Below the pieces are notes generated by a model. That model was given only the letters and a program-made list of their open reading frames with translations. It did no database searches and was not told the origin of the DNA. This document shows positions 56,978 through 64,000 of a stretch of DNA of 64,000 nt, piece by piece (position 1 is the first letter of the stretch; every line of letters starts with the position of its first letter). This DNA is from Paenibacillus sp. FSL R5-0490 (GTDB taxonomy: Bacteria > Bacillota > Bacilli > Bacillales > Cytobacillaceae). Both the position numbers and the translations under genes were made by a program. The stretch spans positions 20,670 through 84,669 of the forward strand of contig NZ_MRTQ01000023.1 in NCBI RefSeq assembly GCF_001956215.1. Direction: 5' to 3'.

Positions 56978-58801
56978 TTAAATTGCTTCCAGCATATTAA
57001 ATTGTGCCTTAACTAAATGGAAATATTCACCTTTCGCATTCATCAATTCCTCATGATTCCCCTGTTCTAAAATATTTCCATGATCGAGCACGAATATTTG
57101 ATCGGATTCCCGAATAGTCGATAGCCTATGGGCGATAATGATAGCCGTTCTGCCCTTTAAAAGGGTCTTTAATGCCTGCTGGATCTTCATCTCTGTCTCT
57201 GTATCAATACTTGCTGTAGCTTCATCAAGTATAAGAATACGCGGGTCTGCAAGCAATGCGCGGGCAAAGGAGAGCAGCTGCCTCTCACCGACCGATAATA
57301 CATTCCCTCTTTCCTCCACTTCGGTTTCATATCCCTTTGAAAGTTTTTCAATGAATCCATGTGCACCGACAGCTTTGGCTGCTTCCACTACCTCCTCATC
57401 CGTTGCATCAGGCCTGCCAAAACGGATATTATCGCAGATTGTGCCGGAAAATATGAAAGTATCCTGCAGCACAACACTGATTTGCTTGCGCAAACTTGAT
57501 AAAGAAACATCCTTTAAATCATAGTCATCTATTTTTACAGTGCCTCCTGTGGGATCATAAAAACGGCTGATTAAATTCGCTATCGTTGTTTTTCCAGATC
57601 CTGTATGACCGACAAGTGCTGCTGTTTGCCCTGCTTTTATCTTAAGGGAAACTTCATTTAGGGCTATTCTTTTTTCATCATAAGAAAAAGTGACATTCTC
57701 AAATTCTATCTTGCCTTCTATCTCCTGCAAATTCACCGCATTGTTTCTTTCTGATACAATTGGCTTCTCATCAAGAAACTCAAAGATTCTTTCAGAGGAA
57801 GCCATCCCCATGAGAAGCTGGTTATAAACCATACCAAGACGAGAAATTGGCTCCCAGAACATCCCTAAATAAAAGGCAAAAGAAACAAATACGCCGATTG
57901 ATATTGACCCTGTCTGAATCAGATGGGCTCCAAACCAAATCAATACAGCAGTACCCAGGGCATTGGTCAATTCAACCAGCGGTCTGAACATAGCGTTTTT
58001 CTGGGAGGCAACCCTCCAGCTTTCAAAGTTTTCTGTGTTCACACCATCAAAGAATGCCATATTCTCTTTTTCCTGTGTAAAAGACTGGGTAATCCTTATT
58101 CCCTGTATACTCTCATTTAAGTGAGAATTCAATTTGGATTGTTTTAATCGGACAGTTTGCCATGACCTGCGGATATTTCTCCGCAAACTGGTTGAAATAA
58201 AAAACATGATGGGCAGGATGACCATTATTGCCAAGGTCAGTTCCGGACTTAGTGTGAATAAAATAATGAAAATCCCTGCCAGCATGATCAAATCCATCAG
58301 CAGATTTATAACTCCATTAGTAAAAAGCTCCTGAAGAGAATTAATATCATTCATGATCCTTACCAGTATGGATCCTGCTGAACGCTGATCAAAAAAACGA
58401 TGCGAAAGTGTCTGCACGTGTGTAAATAAATGTTTTCGAAGATCGTAAATAATATTTTGGCCAAGCTTATTCATCCATTTAATCCTGCAGTAGTTTGCAG
58501 CGTATGAAATGGTGTAAAGCACTCCAATCAATGAAACCAGGATGCCAAGCAGCCTGCCGTCTTTTTCAATTAATGCCTTATCTAACGTATACACACCAAT
58601 CAAGATAGGAATGATTAGTCTGACTGCCGTATTTATTAATACCATTATAACGGAGAGCGGGAGTAAATTTTTCCTGTACGGCTCCATATAACTGAATAAT
58701 CGCAGCATCTGCTTCCAATTAAATGGCTTCTCGATCACTTCGTCAGCAGAATATTGGAACCTGTTTAACACTTTGTCATTTTCTGTTTTAGTTTTTTCCA
58801 A
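56978..58801 (-). CDS. Heterodimeric ABC exporter subunit with consensus ATPase Glu (BmrD/YheH-like)
   Basis: 607 residues: six-segment ABC exporter membrane domain (~residues 35-330), then the nucleotide-binding domain: Walker A LVGHTGSGKTTI, Q-loop VLQDTFIF, signature LSVGERQL (degenerate in place of LSGGQ) and Walker B ILILDEATASID with the catalytic Glu, H-loop IIAHRLSTI. Its degenerate signature complements the partner's LSGGQ. Resembles BmrD/YheH (multidrug) but without the ~60 extra residues of B. subtilis BmrD. TTG start after AGGAGGTGCGTCC. 11 bases downstream of the partner gene. Confidence 0.9.
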   Translation of the reverse strand: MEKTKTENDKVLNRFQYSADEVIEKPFNWKQMLRLFSYMEPYRKNLLPLSVIMVLINTAVRLIIPILIGVYTLDKALIEKDGRLLGILVSLIGVLYTISYAANYCRIKWMNKLGQNIIYDLRKHLFTHVQTLSHRFFDQRSAGSILVRIMNDINSLQELFTNGVINLLMDLIMLAGIFIILFTLSPELTLAIMVILPIMFFISTSLRRNIRRSWQTVRLKQSKLNSHLNESIQGIRITQSFTQEKENMAFFDGVNTENFESWRVASQKNAMFRPLVELTNALGTAVLIWFGAHLIQTGSISIGVFVSFAFYLGMFWEPISRLGMVYNQLLMGMASSERIFEFLDEKPIVSERNNAVNLQEIEGKIEFENVTFSYDEKRIALNEVSLKIKAGQTAALVGHTGSGKTTIANLISRFYDPTGGTVKIDDYDLKDVSLSSLRKQISVVLQDTFIFSGTICDNIRFGRPDATDEEVVEAAKAVGAHGFIEKLSKGYETEVEERGNVLSVGERQLLSFARALLADPRILILDEATASIDTETEMKIQQALKTLLKGRTAIIIAHRLSTIRESDQIFVLDHGNILEQGNHEELMNAKGEYFHLVKAQFNMLEAI

Positions 58802-58812
58802 GGACGCACCTC

Positions 58813-60567
58813 CTAGCCTGCATTTGATTGGAGAACCTTATCCCGGTCCTGATATTGAATATCGTAAATCCGCTGATATGGGCCATTATTTTTAAGCAGC
58901 TTATCATGTGTCCCCCGTTCAGCTACTCTCCCGCTATCAAGCACAAGTATTTCATCTGCATGCTTAAGGGAAGAAATCCGATGGGCAATGATAAAAGTAG
59001 TTCGATCAGCCATTACTTCTTTCAAAGCTTTTTGTATTCTGAATTCTGTTTCCATATCCACGGCGCTTGTTGCATCATCAAGAACTAAAATGCTTGGATC
59101 AGCACAAATAGCCCTTGCTATCGCTATCCTTTGCTTCTGGCCGCCTGAAAGCCCCATGCCCCTCTCTCCAAGAACGGAATCGTATTGATCAGGAAGCTCC
59201 ATGATAAATTCATGAGCCTGTGCACGTTTGGCAGCTTCAATAATTTCCTCCATTGTTGAGTCAGGCTTCCCAAAAGCAATATTTGCTTTAATCGAAGAAG
59301 AAAACAAGAAGGATTCCTGAAGAACAAAACTGATGTTTCTTCTCAGAGACTGAAGAGAGTAATCCTGCACATTTATCCCATCAATCATCACACTGCCTTC
59401 AACTGGCTCATAAAACCTTGTCATAAGCTGCGTTAAGCTCGTTTTACCTGATCCCGTAGAGCCGATTAACCCAATTACCTTTCCCGCCTCAGCATGAAAG
59501 GAGATATTCGATAAAGCATCATTGTCATCCTTCGTATATTTCAGGGTAACATTGCGGAATTCCACCTCTCCCTGCAAACGTTCTGCATTAACACATGAAT
59601 CAGTATCCTCAATCTCATTATCTGCTTCAAGAATCTCAATGAGACGCTCTCCGGAGGCTTTTGCCTGTGAAAATAGGTTAACTATAAAGCCTAAGTTCAT
59701 AATTGGCCACATAATATACCAGACAAGGCTGTAAAATGCAACAAGTTCCCCTGGATTCAGACTGCCGGCCATAACAAGATAACCGCCGTAAGCCAGAAGC
59801 AGTACAACACTTAAATTGCCGAGAAATTCCATTAACGGGAAGTATTTGGCCCAAATATCGGATGTAAAAAGATATTTATCCTTATAATCGCTGTTAGAGC
59901 CGTTGAATTTATTAATCTCAAAGTCTTCCCGTGATAATGACTTCACAGTATTAATTCCGCTTATATTCTCCTGAACCTTTGTATTAAGGCGCCCGAATGA
60001 TTTCCGGATACCCCGGAAAGCCGGATGTACAGCCTTGTCGAATTTAAAGGTGACTACTGCAAGAAAAGGCAGGGTAATAAGTGTGACAATAGTAAGTGAA
60101 ACAGAATAATAAAACATAACCGACATACTGATGAGGATCAATAAACAAAAACGAATGAGTTCAGAAAATCCGAATGAAAGAAAGAAACGGAATCCCTCAA
60201 CATCTGCAGTGAGCCGGGACATTAAATCTCCTGTTTTTGCATTATCATAATACCTGAAGGGCAGAAACTGCAGTTTTTCATAAAGTACATTTCTAAGCTT
60301 ATAGACCGATGTGATTCCAAATAAATCACCCGTGTACTGATGGATATAAGTCGCTGCGCCCTTCACGGCCATTATGGCAATAAAGCCTAAAGCCAAATAA
60401 GGGATCCACCCATAATTTCCTCCAATGACAACTTCATCAATGGTCACCTGCAGGATCATTGGATACACAACCGTTATCGCTGTCACAATAAACAGAAAAA
60501 ATATGGACCAAATAAAGTAATGTTTAAATGGCCAATAATATTGCTTTAACTTTTTAAATGTTTCCAT
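58813..60567 (-). CDS. Heterodimeric ABC exporter subunit with degenerate Walker B (BmrC/YheI-like)
   Basis: 584 residues from ATG 60567 (METFKKLKQYYWPFK), chosen because GGGGGT lies 6 bases upstream of it, whereas the ATG at 60573 abuts the site. Six-segment membrane domain, then Walker A LIGSTGSGKTSL, signature LSGGQKQR and Walker B ILVLDDATSAVD, where Asp replaces the catalytic Glu. This is the classical asymmetry of heterodimeric exporters such as BmrCD, LmrCD and TM287/288. No BmrB-like leader peptide was found upstream, so the antibiotic-attenuation control of B. subtilis bmrCD is not evident. Confidence 0.92.
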   Translation of the reverse strand: METFKKLKQYYWPFKHYFIWSIFFLFIVTAITVVYPMILQVTIDEVVIGGNYGWIPYLALGFIAIMAVKGAATYIHQYTGDLFGITSVYKLRNVLYEKLQFLPFRYYDNAKTGDLMSRLTADVEGFRFFLSFGFSELIRFCLLILISMSVMFYYSVSLTIVTLITLPFLAVVTFKFDKAVHPAFRGIRKSFGRLNTKVQENISGINTVKSLSREDFEINKFNGSNSDYKDKYLFTSDIWAKYFPLMEFLGNLSVVLLLAYGGYLVMAGSLNPGELVAFYSLVWYIMWPIMNLGFIVNLFSQAKASGERLIEILEADNEIEDTDSCVNAERLQGEVEFRNVTLKYTKDDNDALSNISFHAEAGKVIGLIGSTGSGKTSLTQLMTRFYEPVEGSVMIDGINVQDYSLQSLRRNISFVLQESFLFSSSIKANIAFGKPDSTMEEIIEAAKRAQAHEFIMELPDQYDSVLGERGMGLSGGQKQRIAIARAICADPSILVLDDATSAVDMETEFRIQKALKEVMADRTTFIIAHRISSLKHADEILVLDSGRVAERGTHDKLLKNNGPYQRIYDIQYQDRDKVLQSNAG

Positions 60568-60811
60568 CTGCATACCCCCTTTTAATTTGCGGAAAAATTA
60601 GAAAAGTTAGAACGTAATATTAAATATATCGAGTTTCGAAGTATTTTTCCACCCCTTTTTGGTTGATTTAGCACTTTTTTTATATTCATTTTAAGAAGCA
60701 GGAATCTGTTGTTCTTTCAAGTAATGAATCTGCTGGAAGGCTAACCGTTTGCATCTAAATCACTGTTGCGATAGAATGATGACTTTAATAATAATGAAAG
60801 GACAGTGGAAG

Positions 60812-61672
60812 ATGGAATATCTAAATTTTTCACAATTAAATTGGGAAGCCCTGCTGATTGATGCTGGCCTTCTTCTATTAAAAATTGCTGCTATCTATTT
60901 TGCATTTGTGATTGTTAAATCAGCTGGGAACAAAATCATCCAAAAAAGCTTTGAGGGAATTGCGAAAAAGGAAAGAATATCTCCCGGAAGGTCGAAAACA
61001 CTTCTAAGTCTTGCTGAAAACATATTCTCCTATGCTCTTATTTTCATTTTCGCTGTTACAATTCTGCAAATTTTCGGGATAAAGGCAACTGCCATTCTTG
61101 CTGGTGCCGGAGTAATCGGTTTAGCAGTCGGCTTTGGAGCACAGGGTCTTGTCAGCGATGTAGTAACAGGATTTTTTATCTTGCTGGAGAGGCAAATTGA
61201 TGTAGGCGATTATGTAACAACTGGAAGCTACTCAGGAATAGTGGAGCAGATTGGATTAAAAACCACTCAAATTCGAGGATTTGACGGAACTTTACATTAT
61301 CTGCCGAACCGGGAGATTACCAGTCTGAGCAACCATTCACGCGGAAACATGCGTGCACTGGTGGATATAGGAATTTCTTATGATGACAATATTGATGAAG
61401 CGATCGCAGTCCTTCAGGAAGCATGCGACAGGATCGCTCAGGAAAACCAGGCGATTGTTGAGGGCCCGAATGTCATTGGCGTCCAAACATTAGGTTCATC
61501 TGATGTTGTACTAAGAATCATAGCCAAGACAGAAAACATGGAACAATGGACTGTCGAACGGCAGCTTAAAAAAGCACTGAAGGAAGCTTTGGAAGCCAGC
61601 GGGATTGAAATTCCATTCCCCCATCAGGTGCTTATTCAAAAACAGGCAGGAACAGATAGTGCTGCCGGATAA
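60812..61672 (+). CDS. MscS-family mechanosensitive channel (YkuT-like)
   Basis: 286 residues from ATG 60812 (MEYLNFSQLNWEALL; AAAGGACAG upstream). Three N-terminal segments, the pore-lining helix AILAGAGVIGLAVGFGAQGLVSD (~residues 100-122, cited in part: GAGVIGLAVGFGAQ), then the beta domain and C-terminal alpha/beta domain. Acts as a tension-gated safety valve in hypo-osmotic shock. In B. subtilis ykuT is near dapH-dapL too. Its stop codon coincides with the first bases of the repeat at 61669. Confidence 0.92.
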   Translation: MEYLNFSQLNWEALLIDAGLLLLKIAAIYFAFVIVKSAGNKIIQKSFEGIAKKERISPGRSKTLLSLAENIFSYALIFIFAVTILQIFGIKATAILAGAGVIGLAVGFGAQGLVSDVVTGFFILLERQIDVGDYVTTGSYSGIVEQIGLKTTQIRGFDGTLHYLPNREITSLSNHSRGNMRALVDIGISYDDNIDEAIAVLQEACDRIAQENQAIVEGPNVIGVQTLGSSDVVLRIIAKTENMEQWTVERQLKKALKEALEASGIEIPFPHQVLIQKQAGTDSAAG

Positions 61673-61719
61673 AGTGAAACTTCAATCAGTGGGGATCTTT
61701 ATCCCCACTGATTGTTAGT
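61669..61719. repeat. Palindromic intergenic repeat, copy 1
   Basis: A perfect 14-bp inverted repeat CAATCAGTGGGGAT-cttt-ATCCCCACTGATTG (61683-61714), within a block whose first 26 bases (ATAAAGTGAAACTTCAAT... to GTGGGG) and last 17 bases (CCCCACTGATTGTTAGT) recur at 63918-63972. Only the loop and outside sequence differ. Confidence 0.85.
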
Positions 61720-61737
61720 TGTACCAATCGGGCCTTT

Positions 61738-61808
61738 ACGGGCAGTTTGACCCCTCCTTATCCCCCTTTGGCTCCTCTGAATCTTGTAATAGGGATTTTA
61801 CTGCCCGT
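61738..61808. repeat. Second inverted repeat flanking copy 1
   Basis: ACGGGCAGT (61738-61746) and ACTGCCCGT (61800-61808), 9 bp, 53 bases apart, directly after copy 1. May be part of a larger composite element. Confidence 0.5.
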
Positions 61809-61830
61809 TAGACTGCGATAAAGCGAAAGC

Positions 61831-61882
61831 AAAAAAGCTGATTTCGCAGATCCTAAAAGGGTTTATGAAATCAGCTTTTTTA
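61831..61882. terminator. Terminator after dapL
   Basis: AAAAAAGCTGATTTC...GAAATCAGCTTTTTT, 15-bp stem, convergent position. Confidence 0.8.
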
Positions 61883-61896
61883 TAGTTATATATGCT

Positions 61897-63021
61897 TTAG
61901 CCTTTATATTTTAAATATGCTGCAATCAATTCAATTGCAGTTTCGATTGCATTTTCATTTGGATTCAGTCTGGCGTGATGAAGTCCATATTCTGAGTCAA
62001 CGCCAAGCCAAAACATGAAGCCTGGAATTTCTTCAAGCATATAGCCGAAATCCTCACCTGTCATGGCTTCACGGCATTCAACCACATTTATGTCTGTATT
62101 CGTGCGTGCAAAATCCATGAATTCCCTTGTTAAGGTTTCCTCATTGTAAACCTGATGATACATGCTTCCGTAGTCGATTGAAGCTTCACATTCATACCCC
62201 ACTTCAATACCTTTAACAAGTGCCTGAATTCTGCTTTTTACCTTTTTCATTGATTCTGGAGACAGAGTGCGAATGGTACCTTCAAGCCTTGCTTTTTCAG
62301 CTATGATGTTTTGAACAGTGCCACCTGTAATTTTTCCAACTGTAACGACTGCGCTGTCAAGGGGATCAACGTTCCTCGAAATGATGGACTGAAGCTGGCT
62401 GACCAGGGTACATGCTGCCACGACCATATCATTGGTATTATGCGGATATGCGGCATGCCCCCCTTTTCCCTTTAAATCAATAAATAGCTCCGACGTATTT
62501 GCAAAAAGCAAGCCTTCCCTCAATGCGATGGTTCCGACAGGATATTCCGGAGCAATATGGAGGGCCAATATCATATCCGGCTTCCATTCCTTCATTATTT
62601 CAGATTTAAGCATAGGTTCTGCCCCGCCAGGCCCTTCTTCAGCTGGCTGAAATATAAACAGTAAATCATCGTTAACGCGTTCTTCTATGAATTTCGTTAT
62701 TAGGCCAAGTGCAATTGACATATGAAAATCATGTCCGCAGGCATGCATTTGCTCATTATGCTCTGATTTAAACGGCAGGCCTGTCTCCTCTGTAATTGGG
62801 AGGCCGTCTATATCAGCTCGATAACCAATCAGCCTGGAGGAATTCCTGCCTTTGATTTTCACAAAAATACCCGTTTTCCAAGGTTTAATTTCCAAATTGT
62901 CCTGAGGGAGAGAATACAGGTAATCTAATAGAAACTGCTGTGTTTTAAATTCACGGAACCCTAACTCCGGTATTTTATGCAGCTCCCGCCGTAATAAAAC
63001 GAATGGATTGTTTGAGACCAA
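61897..63021 (-). CDS. dapL: N-acetyldiaminopimelate deacetylase (DapL, YkuR)
   Basis: 374-residue M20 metallo-amidohydrolase that deacetylates N-acetyl-L,L-diaminopimelate in lysine and peptidoglycan synthesis. Start TTG 63021 ([22 protein letters not shown]) with AAGGGGGAAG upstream, giving exactly the B. subtilis length; the extension to 63075 is discarded. Metal/catalytic elements: MHACGHDFH (~91-99), [10 protein letters not shown] (~124-133), ALHIAPE and the C-terminal [11 protein letters not shown] hairpin with T tract lies between dapH and dapL. Confidence 0.95.
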   Translation of the reverse strand: MVSNNPFVLLRRELHKIPELGFREFKTQQFLLDYLYSLPQDNLEIKPWKTGIFVKIKGRNSSRLIGYRADIDGLPITEETGLPFKSEHNEQMHACGHDFHMSIALGLITKFIEERVNDDLLFIFQPAEEGPGGAEPMLKSEIMKEWKPDMILALHIAPEYPVGTIALREGLLFANTSELFIDLKGKGGHAAYPHNTNDMVVAACTLVSQLQSIISRNVDPLDSAVVTVGKITGGTVQNIIAEKARLEGTIRTLSPESMKKVKSRIQALVKGIEVGYECEASIDYGSMYHQVYNEETLTREFMDFARTNTDINVVECREAMTGEDFGYMLEEIPGFMFWLGVDSEYGLHHARLNPNENAIETAIELIAAYLKYKG

Positions 63022-63094
63022 ACTAGCTTCCCCCTTGTTAAAAATGCCCCTATATATTTCTTCACACAATAGCAATCATGAATTATCCCTTTAG

Positions 63095-63125
63095 AAAAAA
63101 GCGCGGATCGAGATCCACGCTTTTT
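63095..63125 (-). terminator. Terminator or attenuator between dapH and dapL
   Basis: Minus strand AAGCGTGGATC-tc-GATCCGCGCTTTTTT, a strong stem with one G-T pair and six T, inside an otherwise expected dapH-dapL operon. Confidence 0.75.
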
Positions 63126-63131
63126 AAGCTA

Positions 63132-63842
63132 TTATAATTGGCGAAGTTCCTGCTTAATTTCTGTCTTAGACTTAGTCTTTTCATCAATCTCTTTAATCAC
63201 ACGAGCTGGTGTGCCTGCCACTACTGTATATGGAGGTACATCATCAATGACAATGGCACCAGCAGCGACTACAGCACCCTTGCCAACAGTTACACCTTCG
63301 AGAACCACTGCATTTGCTCCGATTACTACATCATCTTCTACAACAACAGGTTTTGCTGAAGGAGGCTCAATAACGCCTGCCAATACAGTTCCTGCTCCAA
63401 TATGGCAATTCTTGCCGACTGTAGCTCTTCCGCCAAGTACAACATTCATATCGATCATTGTGCCTTCACCGATCACTGATCCGATATTTATAGAGGCACC
63501 CATCATGATTACAGCGTTATCGCCGATTTCTACCTGGTCACGGATGATGGCACCCGGCTCAATGCGCGCTTTAATATTTTTCATATCCAGCAATGGAATC
63601 GCTGAGTTTCTGCGGTCATTCTCAATTACATAATCTTCAATTTTTGACTGGTTTGCTTCAATCGCCTGGCTAATTTCAGACCATTCACCAAACACTACCC
63701 CGGTGCTGCCATTTACAAAGGACTTAGCTGAGGCTCCGAAGTCGATTCCTTCTAAATCACCTTTAATATAAACCTTTACAGGTGTGGATTTTGTGCTGTT
63801 TTGGATAAAAGAAATAATCTCATTGGCATCCATCATTTTCAT
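63132..63842 (-). CDS. dapH: 2,3,4,5-tetrahydropyridine-2,6-dicarboxylate N-acetyltransferase (DapH, YkuQ)
   Basis: 236-residue acetyltransferase of the acetyl-dependent diaminopimelate pathway. N-terminal domain (~1-85) and a left-handed beta-helix of hexapeptide repeats (~90-200; e.g. [32 protein letters not shown]). Begins [27 protein letters not shown] before the ATG. Makes the substrate used two steps later by DapL. Confidence 0.97.
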   Translation of the reverse strand: MKMMDANEIISFIQNSTKSTPVKVYIKGDLEGIDFGASAKSFVNGSTGVVFGEWSEISQAIEANQSKIEDYVIENDRRNSAIPLLDMKNIKARIEPGAIIRDQVEIGDNAVIMMGASINIGSVIGEGTMIDMNVVLGGRATVGKNCHIGAGTVLAGVIEPPSAKPVVVEDDVVIGANAVVLEGVTVGKGAVVAAGAIVIDDVPPYTVVAGTPARVIKEIDEKTKSKTEIKQELRQL

Positions 63843-63917
63843 AATAAAAATCCTCCTCTATGTATAACATTGCAACTAGGATTACTTTAACAAACAAAAG
63901 CGCTGAAAACAAGAAAA

Positions 63918-63972
63918 ATAAAGTGAAACTTCAATCAGTGGGGGTTTTCCTTATCCCCCACTGATTGTTAGT
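63918..63972. repeat. Palindromic intergenic repeat, copy 2
   Basis: Perfect 13-bp inverted repeat CAATCAGTGGGGG / CCCCCACTGATTG (63932-63944 and 63955-63967) with a 10-base loop TTTTCCTTAT; outer flanks identical to copy 1 (26 bases left, 17 right). Upstream of dapH; the sequence beyond 63972 differs from copy 1. Confidence 0.85.
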
Positions 63973-64000
63973 CGCGTTCTAGTGTCGCTAAGATCTCCGC

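Overview
The window is a stretch of ordinary, gene-dense chromosome from a low-GC, endospore-forming Bacillota of the Bacillaceae (Bacillus sensu lato). Evidence: caa3 oxidase genes with a cytochrome-c-fused subunit II, sporulation genes (ylbJ, ytvI, yjcZ, ylaJ, ricF), strong AGGAGG-type ribosome sites, many TTG/GTG starts, and gene order almost that of the B. subtilis ylb-cta-pycA-ftsW-yla-ykt-speA-pdh-ykr-rnjA-ktrC-yku segment, read in reverse. It is not B. subtilis itself: extra genes and a family of palindromic intergenic repeats point to a relative such as the Cytobacillus/B. firmus group (weak inference). No tRNA, rRNA, CRISPR array, prophage, IS element or defence island was seen.

Layout. 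1-11340: the ylb cluster (ylbJ, coaD, rsmD, a csfG-like sporulation sRNA, ylbG, ricF, ylbE, ylbD, ylbC, ylbB) with inserted genes of unknown function, a thioesterase and two CAP-domain proteins. 11498-13801: ytvI and an Eis-like acetyltransferase. 13935-22315: aerobic respiration, with ctaBCDEFG plus a DUF420 maturation gene on the minus strand and ctaA divergent; ResD-like boxes lie in the shared 632-base spacer. 22361-27724: pyruvate carboxylase, ftsW and ylaN. 27955-34739: the yla group (ylaL, PhoH-type ylaK, ylaJ, ylaI, ylaH, typA, ylaF). 34773-40360: acetyltransferase, suhB-like phosphatase, ykzI, yktB, yktA, nitronate monooxygenase and speA. 40366-40640: a full SR1 locus (CcpN- and CcpA-type sites, promoter, SR1P peptide, terminator). 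40749-45390: DUF3055 and DUF1885 genes, a polysaccharide deacetylase lipoprotein, a BCCT glycine betaine transporter and slp. 45440-51648: pdhABCD and ykyA. 51818-56892: yjcZ with a sigma-K-type promoter, def, ykrA, an isolated 23-residue cationic ORF, rpoY-rnjA and ktrC. 56978-64000: a heterodimeric ABC exporter, a MscS channel, dapL and dapH, with two copies of a palindromic repeat.

How the genes fit together. Central carbon flow is concentrated here: pyruvate to acetyl-CoA (pdhABCD), pyruvate to oxaloacetate (pycA), terminal oxidation (cta genes) and the SR1 RNA/peptide, which in B. subtilis links glycolytic/gluconeogenic state to arginine catabolism and to GapA/RNase J1; rnjA lies about 14 kb away. 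A second theme is sporulation: ylbJ, csfG, ricF, ylbD, ytvI, ylaJ and yjcZ, three of them with recognisable forespore or mother-cell sigma promoters.

I found no clearly new multi-gene system. The best candidates for undescribed biology are the 23-residue peptide gene with its own ribosome site and terminator, the palindromic repeat family, the 467-residue anchored stalk-domain protein beside csfG, and structured leaders in the pdh operon. Many start codons were moved from the longest open frame to the codon with the best ribosome site; this is stated in each entry.
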